DNA from: Deltaproteobacteria bacterium
Lineage (GTDB): Bacteria > Desulfobacterota > DSM-4660 > Desulfatiglandales > Desulfatiglandaceae
Reading direction: 5' to 3'
Assembly: GCA_019307165.1 (NCBI GenBank)
Contig: JAFDKD010000214.1
Coordinates: forward strand, 1-5,964
DNA: 5,964 nucleotides
The translations under genes and the position numbers were made by a program. The notes below the pieces were generated by a model. It saw only the letters and a program-made list of their open reading frames with translations, was not told the origin of the DNA and made no database searches. Of this stretch, positions 1-5,778 are shown piece by piece; within the stretch, counting starts at the first letter, position 1; each line of letters opens with the position of its first letter.

Positions 1-483
1 CTTCTTGGGTTTCGCTGCCGTGTCGGCGTCCGGCTGGAACCTGAGCACTTCGGTGAAGATGAACTTGTCGCAGGCCGAGACAAACGCCTTCGGTGTTTTT
101 TTCTCCCCGAAACCATAAACAAGCACACCCTCTTCTCTGATGCGGGCGGCAAGCCGGGTGAAGTCGCTGTCGCTGGAAACCAGACAGAAGCCGTCGAACC
201 GTTTCGTGTAGAGCAGGTCCATGGCGTCGATCATCATGGCGCTGTCCGTTGCGTTTTTCCCGACCGTGTAGCGAAACTGCTGCACCGGCTGGATGGAATG
301 GTCCAGCAGTACTTTTTTCCACCCGCCAAGGCTGGGTGTCGTCCAGTCGCCGTAGATGCGCTTGACGCTGGCCACCCCGTACTTGGCCACTTCGGACAGC
401 AGTGCTTCGGTGATGGAAGGCTGGGCATTGTCGGCGTCGATCAACACGGCAAGCATGTCCTGCGGGTGTTTGGTGTCGTTCAT
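1..483 (-). CDS. NYN-domain (LabA/DUF88-type, PIN-like) protein, 3' end outside the window
   Basis: The reading frame is open for 161 codons from ATG 483 to the window edge, so the C-terminus is missing. The N-terminus has the NYN fold signature: LIDADNAQ (residues 14-21) supplies the first acidic pair, D80 and D86 lie in the stretch after GKNATDSAMMIDAMD, and LVSSDSDFTRL (101-111) carries D105/D107. These are the metal-binding acidic positions expected of PIN/NYN RNases. DGFCLVSSDSDF followed by VYGFGEKKTP is typical of the bacterial LabA-like DUF88 group, which often carries a C-terminal OST-HTH/LOTUS RNA-binding domain; whether one follows here cannot be seen. Family knowledge suggests a cytoplasmic RNA-processing or RNA-decay nuclease, with substrate unknown. 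I chose ATG 483 because GGAGGA (491-496) precedes it by 7 bases. An in-frame ATG at 552 would add 23 residues but has no SD. The gene follows the peroxiredoxin on the same strand after 124 bases with no convincing terminator, so read-through is possible. Confidence 0.88.
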   Translation of the reverse strand, partial: MNDTKHPQDMLAVLIDADNAQPSITEALLSEVAKYGVASVKRIYGDWTTPSLGGWKKVLLDHSIQPVQQFRYTVGKNATDSAMMIDAMDLLYTKRFDGFCLVSSDSDFTRLAARIREEGVLVYGFGEKKTPKAFVSACDKFIFTEVLRFQPDADTAAKPKK

Positions 484-490
484 GGGATGT

Positions 491-496
491 TCCTCC
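491..496 (-). promoter_or_regulatory. Shine-Dalgarno site that fixes the NYN gene start
   Basis: Read on the minus strand this is GGAGGA, seven bases upstream of ATG 483. It supports 483 as the start over the in-frame ATG at 552, which is preceded by pyrimidine-rich sequence without an SD. Confidence 0.7.
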
Positions 497-607
497 AAAA
501 AAGGCACTGCCAATGTCTCGGCGAATACCGTCATGTCTGTGAAACAGGTCATAAGAAGCCGGGTTTTTTGAAATCCTGCATGCGGCCCCCAATGACATGC
601 TCAATAA

Positions 608-1327
608 TTAGTCAAACGCCATTTCCGTTTTCCATTCCTTCCACACATTGCCCACCAGGTCCGGTCCGGGCTTGAGCGTCTTTTTTCCCGGCCGCCAGCC
701 CGACGGCGTTGCCTCCGTCCCTTTGGACGCCCTCACCAGTTGAAAGGCCTGGACCTGCCGGAAGCTTTCGTTCACGTTTCTCCCCACCGGCGGGGTCAGC
801 ACCTCGTATCCCTGGATAAGGCCGTCCGGGTCGATGATGAAACGCCCCCGCGTTTCGACCCCGGCATCCTCGTCGTAAATGCCGTAAATTTTCCCCACTC
901 TTCCGCCTGCATCGGACAGCATGGCAAACGGAACGCCGCCTTCCACCATTTTGGACAATTCGTGGTCGTCCCACATCTTGTGCACGAACATGCTGTCGAT
1001 GCTCATGGACAGAATTTCCACGCCCAGCTCCTGGAATTCGGGATATTTTTCGGCAACTGCCGAAATTTCCGTAGCTCAGACAAAGGTAAAGTCACCGGGG
1101 TAAAAGCAAAGAAGGACCCATTTTCCCAGGTATTCCGACAGTTGTACATTGATAAACTGACCTTTCTGATATCCCGGCGCGGTAAAATCGGGCGCCTTTT
1201 TTCCCACCTGTATCATGCTGGACACCTCCTTGACTTCCTGTTTTTCTTTCGGTGCGGGGTCCGTTGTCTTTTCGCCTACCGGGCCCCCCGTGGGCCTGGC
1301 GCATCCTGCCTTGATTTTCTCCGCCAT
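608..1327 (-). CDS. Selenocysteine-containing AhpC-type peroxiredoxin (in-frame UGA = Sec84)
   Basis: This is a 239-residue peroxiredoxin if TGA 1076-1078 is read as selenocysteine. Peroxiredoxins reduce H2O2, organic peroxides or peroxynitrite in the cytoplasm, using an active-site Cys or Sec recharged by thioredoxin-like donors. The thioredoxin fold is clear: [13 protein letters not shown] (41-53), [20 protein letters not shown] (72-91), EILSMSIDS (104-112), [15 protein letters not shown] (114-128) and [12 protein letters not shown] (158-169). The peroxidatic motif PxxxTxxC appears as P77, T81, U84, and R160 is the partner arginine. The reading frame continues past the TGA with full family similarity, so this is not a broken gene. 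The resolving-cysteine site (usually VCPAGW) reads ATPSGW, with Thr207 in place of Cys; the only cysteines are C9 and C74. A 37-residue polar N-terminal extension (C9, ARPTGGP) precedes the canonical start at Met38, and both starts have good SDs. From Met38 the protein has 202 residues with Sec at 47, the classical position. A software call would give two fragments. Sec peroxiredoxins are known in anaerobes. Confidence 0.9.
1041..1078 (-). promoter_or_regulatory. UGA selenocysteine codon and bacterial SECIS-like hairpin
   Basis: On the minus strand TGA (1078-1076) is followed by 10 bases, then a perfect 7-bp stem UUUCGGC/GCCGAAA (1065-1059 with 1054-1048) closed by the tetraloop AGUU (1058-1055). 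A lower GGA/UCC helix (1070-1068 with 1043-1041) is separated by a small internal loop. The apical loop begins 17 bases after the UGA and has a G at its second position followed by U. Both agree with what is known of bacterial SECIS elements bound by SelB: a hairpin just downstream of the UGA with a G at the start of the apical loop. The hairpin lies within the coding sequence, as bacterial SECIS must. selA/B/C/D are not in this window. Confidence 0.82.
1225..1231 (-). promoter_or_regulatory. Internal Shine-Dalgarno for the short peroxiredoxin form (Met38)
   Basis: AAGGAGG on the minus strand lies 8 bases upstream of the in-frame ATG at 1216-1214 (Met38), optimal spacing. It would start a 202-residue peroxiredoxin at [11 protein letters not shown], the normal N-terminus of the family. 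Because it sits inside the longer frame, it suggests either that the short form is the main product or that two forms are made. Confidence 0.6.
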
Positions 1328-1332
1328 AGGCG

Positions 1333-1339
1333 CCTCCTT
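1333..1339 (-). promoter_or_regulatory. Shine-Dalgarno for the long peroxiredoxin form
   Basis: AAGGAGG on the minus strand lies 5 bases upstream of ATG 1327. It is as strong as the internal site before Met38, so both starts look usable from sequence alone. Confidence 0.6.
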
Positions 1340-1345
1340 GTTTCT

Positions 1346-1418
1346 GGTTCAGGGTTCAAGGTTGTTGGTTGCGGGTTAGGGGCATTGAAAATTGAAGATT
1401 GAAAATTGAAAATTGCGA
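1346..1418. repeat. Degenerate heptad tandem repeat upstream of the peroxiredoxin
   Basis: There are two adjacent 7-base periodic arrays. GGTT recurs at 1346, 1353, 1360, 1367 and 1374 with three variable bases after each. ATTG recurs at 1384, 1391, 1398, 1405 and 1412, mostly as ATTGAAA. The block begins 7 bases beyond the SD of the long peroxiredoxin start, so it would lie in that gene's 5' untranslated region. Related heptads are found at 2357-2377 and 3934-3990. Confidence 0.85.
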
Positions 1419-1776
1419 GGGAAGTGCGAAAGGATTTCTCCTCACCTGAACACTGGAACCGTTTTCCGCCCCTCGTTATTTATTTCTGCATTCCAAAATC
1501 CCCCTCCCACCTTCACCCTATCATTAAAGTCGCTTTACCAAAATAAGCTATATTGTTTTGAGTGATATGGTCAAGCCAAAACCTCCGGAACGGAAGCACA
1601 GGCCGGTCCTCAGGCTTCCCATTTTCCCGAATATCCACTATGTTGGGGGCAATCTTTTTGGATTGAAACTTGACAGGCTGTTGCTCAAAACGGTGCCGGA
1701 AGTTTTTTAACTTATTGATAAAAAAGATAATTCTTGACTTAACAATTAAACTGCGACATTAAAGAAAGGGGCATGA
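1419..1776. other. Intergenic stretch without a supported gene
   Basis: This AT-richer stretch separates the divergent gene blocks. Besides the possible peroxiredoxin promoter it holds an imperfect hairpin, GGAAGC (1592-1597) with GCTTCC (1614-1619), without the U-tract of an intrinsic terminator. Plus-strand TTGACA (1670-1675) and TTGACT (1734-1739) lack convincing -10 partners. GGGGCATGAC (1769-1778), at the edge of the transposase remnant, could be an IS terminus. I see no ORF with family character. Confidence 0.6.
1547..1574 (-). promoter_or_regulatory. Possible sigma70 promoter for the peroxiredoxin
   Basis: On the minus strand TTGACC (1574-1569), a 16-base spacer and TATAGC (1552-1547) make a moderate match to -35/-10 elements, in the AT-richest part of the intergenic region and facing the peroxiredoxin. 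It implies a leader of about 210 nt that includes the heptad block. No clear PerR, OxyR or Fur box was seen by eye. Confidence 0.3.
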
Positions 1777-1971
1777 CTAGAACAGGGATCTGTTTCTGAA
1801 CATTTTCAACAGCGCCCGGCATAGGTCATTTCCCCTGTGGTTAAACCTGATTTCACATGCCTTCAGGTGATAGAGGAAGACAGGTTTTCTCATTTCCCTA
1901 AAGCGGCTGGGCCTCGAATCGGCATAGCCCCAAAAACTTTCAATAAGCTGCTCGTACCGGGAGTAACCCAT
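1777..1971 (-). pseudogene. C-terminal remnant of an IS1595-type (ISXO2-like) transposase
   Basis: The 64-codon minus-strand frame resembles the extreme C-terminus of IS1595-family DDE transposases. IESFWGYA (residues 10-17) is the block carrying the last catalytic acidic residue (E11), followed by a basic linker, then VFLYHLKACEIRFNHR (31-46) and LLKMFRNRSLF (54-64), which match the family's ending. The usual AKxRL after the Trp has decayed to ADSRP. Similarity begins around residue 9 or 10 (base 1944); upstream the frame hits a stop and runs into the STAS gene on the other strand, so the catalytic core is absent. The remnant therefore cannot transpose. The stop at 1777-1779 lies 8 bases from the start of GGGGCATGAC (1769), which may be the original IS end. 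I recognise the family from the motif pattern only. Confidence 0.72.
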
Positions 1972-2318
1972 TGGATATTATCATTGAAAAGCGCGATAAC
2001 GCCTGTTTCGTTCGCCCGGCCGGGGAAATTGATGCCGTCACCTGTACCGTTTTGGCTGAGCGGATGAACGAGTTGATAGAAACCGGCGCGACCCGGCTGT
2101 TGCTCGATTTGGAAAAGGTGCGCCACATCAGCAGCGCAGGGCTTCGCGTCATGCTGCAGATCGCCCAGCGTCTCCGTGACGATGGGCGTTTTGTCGTTTT
2201 ATGCAGTAACGAGAGCGTCAGACATATTCTGGACGTGGCCGGGTTTACGAAAATCATCGACATGCACGACTCCACGGAAAACGCCGAGACCGCCTTGCGG
2301 CGGGGAAAGGTATCGTGA
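1971..2318 (+). CDS. Single-domain STAS anti-sigma-factor antagonist (SpoIIAA/RsbV-like)
   Basis: This 115-residue protein is one complete STAS domain. It has the opening beta strand with FVRPAGEIDAVT (13-24), then RLLLDLEKVRHISSAGLRVML (42-62) containing the phospho-acceptor loop, then RFVVLCSNESVRHILDVAGF (73-92). By alignment with the D-S-[ST]-G-L loop of SpoIIAA/RsbV, Ser55 in SSAGL is the expected phosphorylation site. In the family the unphosphorylated form binds a serine-kinase anti-sigma factor and frees its sigma factor; PP2C phosphatases reset it. No kinase or phosphatase gene is in the window, so its partners must be elsewhere. The start is TTG 1971, with GGGAG (1959-1963) seven bases before it; no ATG or GTG lies in frame between there and the upstream stop at 1944-1946. 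The ribosome-binding region abuts the transposase remnant, so its original upstream promoter may have been disturbed. Confidence 0.88.
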   Translation: MDIIIEKRDNACFVRPAGEIDAVTCTVLAERMNELIETGATRLLLDLEKVRHISSAGLRVMLQIAQRLRDDGRFVVLCSNESVRHILDVAGFTKIIDMHDSTENAETALRRGKVS

Positions 2319-2356
2319 GACGGGCAAGGCTTTCGTCATATGGCCGCGCCCTATAC

Positions 2357-2377
2357 ATTGAATATTGAACATTGAGT
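2357..2377. repeat. Short heptad repeat before the acyl-CoA synthetase
   Basis: ATTGAA-type units start at 2357, 2364 and 2371, exactly seven bases apart, in the 64-base gap between the STAS gene and the acyl-CoA synthetase. They end six bases before the ATG and occupy the place where an SD would be expected. Confidence 0.75.
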
Positions 2378-2382
2378 TATAA

Positions 2383-3906
2383 ATGAACATAGGCAATTTT
2401 CTGGACGTTTCCGAATTCCGTTATCCGGACAAGACCGCCGTCGTTTTTAAAAACCGGCGTTACACCTTCAGCCAGGTCAAAGACCGCGTGCAGCGGCTCA
2501 TGAAAGGGTTGGCCGGGTTGGGGGTCAAAAAGGGAGACCGGGTGGCCGCGCTCATGTGGAACAGCGCGGAAATGATGGAGATCAACCTGGCGGCCATGCG
2601 GCTGGGGGCTGTCTTCGCCCCGATGAATTTTCGCTTCAAGGCGCAGGAACTGGCCTATGTGGTGGAAAACGCCCGGCCCTCGGTGCTGGTGACTGATGAC
2701 GTGTGCCGGGAACCGGCAGCCGAAGTGCTGCCCCCATTGCTGGAAGCGGGATGTCTTTTCAGCACCTCGCCCCGGGCCGGAGCGGAATTTCGGCCCTATG
2801 AAAGCCTGATAGAAGAAAACACCGCTTTTGACGGGTCCGTATCGGTGACGGGAGACGATCCCTGCCAGCTCCTCTATACCTCGGGCACCACGGCGCGGCC
2901 CAAAGGCGTGATTTTGAGCCATGACAACGTGATGTGGAACGCCTTCAACATGATCCATGCGCGCGGTGACTCATCCGATGACGTGTCCCTGGTGGTGGGG
3001 CCCCTGTTTCACGCGGCGGCCCTCAACAGCCATTACGTCCCCCGCCTTGCCCTGGGGGCCACGTTGATCATCATGGATAAGTTCGAATCCGACGTCATGA
3101 TGTCCTTGATCCAGACGGAAAGGGCCACCATCGTTCCGGGTAACCCCACCCTGTTCATCATGCTGCTGGAGCACTGTGCCGGCAGGCGTTACGATACGTC
3201 CACCGTTACCAAGCTCACCTCGGGCTCTGACAAACTTCCCGATCACATCAAAAAGGAATTGATGCGTCTGTTTCCCAATGCCGAGGGGGTGTACGATATC
3301 TATGGACTCACCGAGGGCGGGCCGTGCCTGACGCTTCTGGATGCCCGGGATTCCCTCAGAAAGACCGCCTGTGTAGGACTGCCGCTTCCCTTCGTTCAGA
3401 TCCGTCTGCTGGACGATAACGGGCGCCCGGTTTCCACGGGCGAGCCGGGCGAAATCGTGGCCAAGGGCCCCAATGTCATGACCGGGTATTACGGCATGCC
3501 GGAGGCGACCGCCGAGGCCATTCGCGACGACTGGCTGTATACGGGCGACCTGGCCCGCGCGGACGAAGAGGGGTTTCTCTATATCGTCGACCGGAAAAAA
3601 GACATGATCGTAACGGGCGGCGAGAACGTGGCCGCCCGCGAAGTGGAAGAGGTCCTTTTCACCCATCCCGACATACTCAAGGCGGCGGTCCTGGGCATGC
3701 CCGACCCCAAATGGGGGGAAAGGGTGACCGCGGCGGTGGTGCTCCGCCGGGGGCGCGATGCCTCGGCTGACGAGATCCGGGAGTTTCTCAAAGAACGCCT
3801 GGCCGGGTACAAGGTGCCCAAAGAGATCGTGTTCGTGACGGAATTTCCCGAGAGCGGGGCAGGGAAGGTGCAGAAGAATGTCCTCAAAAAGAGGTTGGGG
3901 GGGTAG
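2383..3906 (+). CDS. AMP-forming acyl-CoA synthetase (acyl-CoA ligase, ANL superfamily)
   Basis: The 507-residue protein is a full-length class I adenylate-forming enzyme. It activates a carboxylic acid with ATP to an acyl-AMP and transfers the acyl group to CoA, releasing AMP and PPi, in the cytoplasm. Core motifs appear in order: YTSGTTARPKG (165-175, P-loop), YDIYGLTEGG (304-313), YTGDLAR (386-392, ribose-binding D389), VDRKKDMIVTGGENV (402-416, hinge) and PESGAGKVQK (489-498, catalytic K495). The hinge is followed by AAREVEE rather than the common YPAEVEE, a variation also seen in chain-length variants of FadD-like enzymes. The chain length or nature of the acid cannot be told from sequence; a medium- or long-chain fatty acid or an aromatic acid is possible. 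ATG 2383 is the only reasonable start, since the family N-terminus begins at once, but only a weak GAG (2374-2376) precedes it. The gene lies 64 bases after the STAS gene on the same strand. Confidence 0.93.
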   Translation: MNIGNFLDVSEFRYPDKTAVVFKNRRYTFSQVKDRVQRLMKGLAGLGVKKGDRVAALMWNSAEMMEINLAAMRLGAVFAPMNFRFKAQELAYVVENARPSVLVTDDVCREPAAEVLPPLLEAGCLFSTSPRAGAEFRPYESLIEENTAFDGSVSVTGDDPCQLLYTSGTTARPKGVILSHDNVMWNAFNMIHARGDSSDDVSLVVGPLFHAAALNSHYVPRLALGATLIIMDKFESDVMMSLIQTERATIVPGNPTLFIMLLEHCAGRRYDTSTVTKLTSGSDKLPDHIKKELMRLFPNAEGVYDIYGLTEGGPCLTLLDARDSLRKTACVGLPLPFVQIRLLDDNGRPVSTGEPGEIVAKGPNVMTGYYGMPEATAEAIRDDWLYTGDLARADEEGFLYIVDRKKDMIVTGGENVAAREVEEVLFTHPDILKAAVLGMPDPKWGERVTAAVVLRRGRDASADEIREFLKERLAGYKVPKEIVFVTEFPESGAGKVQKNVLKKRLGG

Positions 3907-3933
3907 GCGGCCCGGCGCTCTCTTTCCGGCCGC

Positions 3934-3990
3934 AACAAACAACTAACAACCGACAACACCCCGCCTGATAACCAATAACCAATAACGGAT
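3934..3990. repeat. Heptad tandem repeat between the acyl-CoA synthetase and gamma-glutamyltransferase genes
   Basis: AAC recurs at 3934, 3941, 3948 and 3955, then, after a one-base phase shift, at 3970, 3977 and 3984 (twice as AACCAAT), always seven bases apart. On the opposite strand the units read NNNNGTT, related to the GGTT heptads at 1346-1380. The array fills most of the 92-base gap and ends 8 bases before the next ATG. Confidence 0.85.
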
Positions 3991-3998
3991 ACCTGCCC

Positions 3999-5576
3999 AT
4001 GCACTTCAATTTCCCTTATCCCTCCCAACGCATGCCCCTGTTCGCACGCAACGCGGTGGCCACATCCCAGCCCCTGGCCGCCCAGGCGGGCCTCCGGATG
4101 CTCTTGAACGGCGGGAATGCCGTGGACGCGGCCCTGGCCGCTGCCATTGCCCTTACCGTGGTGGAGCCGACAAGCAACGGGCTGGGAAGCGACGCATTTG
4201 CCATGGTGTGGGACGACGATCGGCTTTACGGGCTCAACGGGTCCGGCCGGTCCCCGGCCTTGTGGCGTTTCGAGAGATTTTCCGAATTGTCCGAGATGCC
4301 TCTGCTGGGCTGGGATTCGGTAACGGTCCCCGGCGCGGTGGACGCCTGGGTTTCCCTTTCGGAGAAGTTCGGCAGGCTGCCCTTTGAAGACCTGTTCGCG
4401 CCGGCGGCCCAATACGCCCGCGCGGGCTTTTCCGTATCCCACATAACCGCTCATCGCTGGCAGGAAGCGGAGGACGCATACCGGGGGTTGCCGGAGTTCG
4501 GGCGGACTTTTCTTACCGGGGGCCGTGCGCCCCGAGCCGGTGAGGTGTTTCGGTGCGAAGACCAGGCGCGAACCCTGGAAGCCATTGCCGAAAGCAGGGG
4601 CGAGGCCTTTTACCGGGGAGAACTGGCCGAGCGGATTGCCGCTTGCAGTAAAGCAGAAGGCGGGGCCATGACCCCGGCGGATCTCGCCGATCATGCCTCC
4701 GAATGGGTGGACCCGGTCAGCGTGGAATACCGGGGCCTGAGGCTGCACGAGATACCGCCCAACGGCCAGGGCCTGGCCGCCCTGGTCGCCCTGGGCGTCC
4801 TGCGGCATTTCGATCTGCAAGCATACCTTTTGGATTCCGCCGACAGCATTCATCTCCAGATAGAGGCCATGAAAATCGCTTTTGCTGAAGTCCACCGGCA
4901 TGTTGCGGACCCCGGGTTTATGGAAGTGACCCCGGGGGATCTCCTGGATGAGTCTTTTTTAGAACGGCGGGCGGGCGAAATCCATATGGACCGGGCTGCT
5001 CTTCCGATTTCCACGGCGAAGGTCGGCGGGGGCACGGTGTATCTGACCGCTGCGGACGAAAGCGGCATGATGGTATCATTTATTCAGTCCAACTACTGGG
5101 GGTTCGGTTCCGGCGTGGTCGTTCCCGGTACCGGCATCAGCCTCCAGAACCGGGGGTGCGGTTTCAATCTGAAGAAGGGGCACCCCAACTGCGTCGATGG
5201 CGGCAAGCGGCCGTATCACACCATGATTCCCGCATTTGTCACGAGGGACGGGGCCCCTGTCATGAGCTTCGGCGTGATGGGGGCGCACATGCAACCCCAG
5301 GGGCACGTTCAGATGATGGTGAGGATTTTCGATTACCTGCAAAATCCACAGACGGCCCTGGATGCGCCCCGGTGGCATGTGGACGAGGCGTTCCGCGTTT
5401 CGCTGGAGGCCGGTTTTTCGGCCGGTGCGGCCGCAGAGCTTGAACGGCGGGGGCACCGGTTCATGGATGATTTCGACACGTCCCTGTTCGGTGGCGGGCA
5501 GATCGTTTACCGGCTGGAAGAAGGCTACTGCGCCGCCTCGGATCCAAGAAAAGACGGGCAGGCCGTGGGAGTTTGA
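3999..5576 (+). CDS. Gamma-glutamyltransferase-family Ntn-hydrolase (YwrD-like, leaderless)
   Basis: The 525-residue protein has the gamma-glutamyltranspeptidase fold. GGNAVDAALAAAIALTVVEPTSNGLGSDAF (38-67) is the family's N-terminal signature and R84 in GSGRSP fits the glutamate-binding arginine. Autocleavage would occur before Thr346 in GGGTVYLTAADESG, giving subunits of about 345 and 180 residues with Thr346 as nucleophile. FIQSNYWGFGSGVVVPGTGI (361-380) and the following LQNRG are well conserved. The usual GSPGGS oxyanion/substrate loop is replaced by GVMGAHMQPQG (425-435), as in the YwrD-like branch rather than classical GGT. There is no signal peptide, so the enzyme should be cytoplasmic, unlike periplasmic GGT. 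Family chemistry is hydrolysis or transfer of gamma-glutamyl groups, for example from glutathione; the true substrate in this branch is not settled. ATG 3999 has only a weak GGA (3987-3989) nearby. It follows the acyl-CoA synthetase by 92 bases and may be co-transcribed with it. Confidence 0.88.
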   Translation: MHFNFPYPSQRMPLFARNAVATSQPLAAQAGLRMLLNGGNAVDAALAAAIALTVVEPTSNGLGSDAFAMVWDDDRLYGLNGSGRSPALWRFERFSELSEMPLLGWDSVTVPGAVDAWVSLSEKFGRLPFEDLFAPAAQYARAGFSVSHITAHRWQEAEDAYRGLPEFGRTFLTGGRAPRAGEVFRCEDQARTLEAIAESRGEAFYRGELAERIAACSKAEGGAMTPADLADHASEWVDPVSVEYRGLRLHEIPPNGQGLAALVALGVLRHFDLQAYLLDSADSIHLQIEAMKIAFAEVHRHVADPGFMEVTPGDLLDESFLERRAGEIHMDRAALPISTAKVGGGTVYLTAADESGMMVSFIQSNYWGFGSGVVVPGTGISLQNRGCGFNLKKGHPNCVDGGKRPYHTMIPAFVTRDGAPVMSFGVMGAHMQPQGHVQMMVRIFDYLQNPQTALDAPRWHVDEAFRVSLEAGFSAGAAAELERRGHRFMDDFDTSLFGGGQIVYRLEEGYCAASDPRKDGQAVGV

Positions 5577-5730
5577 CAGGCATACGGTTCTCCCTCGGCA
5601 TGATACATTATAGATCCGGATATCCACGCCTCCAGCTTAGCCAGGCAGGATAATGCTCGAATAGAAGCAGTAATACGCAACCTCTCGCCGAATTTCCTTA
5701 CCCCCCACATGTTGTGGTCTCCGATTCAGG
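5577..5730. other. Intergenic stretch with nothing recognised
   Basis: No gene, convincing intrinsic terminator or repeat array is visible between the gamma-glutamyltransferase stop and the next promoter. The only item noted is TTCAGGTT (5725-5732), which overlaps the -35 element and recurs downstream in direct and inverted orientation. Confidence 0.55.
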
Positions 5731-5759
5731 TTGACATCCCTGGCCTTTTAGGCTTTCAT
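5731..5759 (+). promoter_or_regulatory. Probable sigma70 promoter of the structured leader
   Basis: A perfect TTGACA (5731-5736) is followed after 17 bases by TTTCAT (5754-5759), matching four of six -10 positions. Transcription would begin near 5766 and give a leader of about 160 nt ahead of the gene at 5928. Its placement before a structured RNA and terminator supports the call. Confidence 0.45.
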
Positions 5760-5778
5760 TAAAATGCATTTCATTTAT

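Noticed and set aside
1076..1078. TGA in the peroxiredoxin as a nonsense mutation making a pseudogene
   Set aside because: The frame stays intact and family-like on both sides, the codon falls exactly on the catalytic Cys position, and a SECIS-like hairpin follows at the right distance.
740..1402. Plus-strand open frame of 220 codons across the peroxiredoxin
   Set aside because: It is antisense to the peroxiredoxin, shows no recognisable domain, and ends in heptad repeat sequence.
1346..1418. Heptad array as a CRISPR or an IS end
   Set aside because: Units are seven bases long and degenerate, with no repeat-spacer structure, and similar arrays occur at other junctions without a transposase.
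1837..2067. Plus-strand 76-codon frame across the transposase remnant and the start of the STAS gene
   Set aside because: It is antisense to the IS1595-like tail and then overlaps the STAS gene in another frame; no SD or domain.
2971..3942. Minus-strand open frame of 323 codons
   Set aside because: It is antisense to the well-supported acyl-CoA synthetase and its composition (rich in His, Gly, Arg, Gln) is typical of a shadow frame.
3579..4901. Long minus-strand open frame of 440 codons
   Set aside because: It runs antisense to the acyl-CoA synthetase and the gamma-glutamyltransferase, has no family motifs, and includes spurious VIGYWLS residues translated from the heptad array. It is a by-product of high GC codon use.
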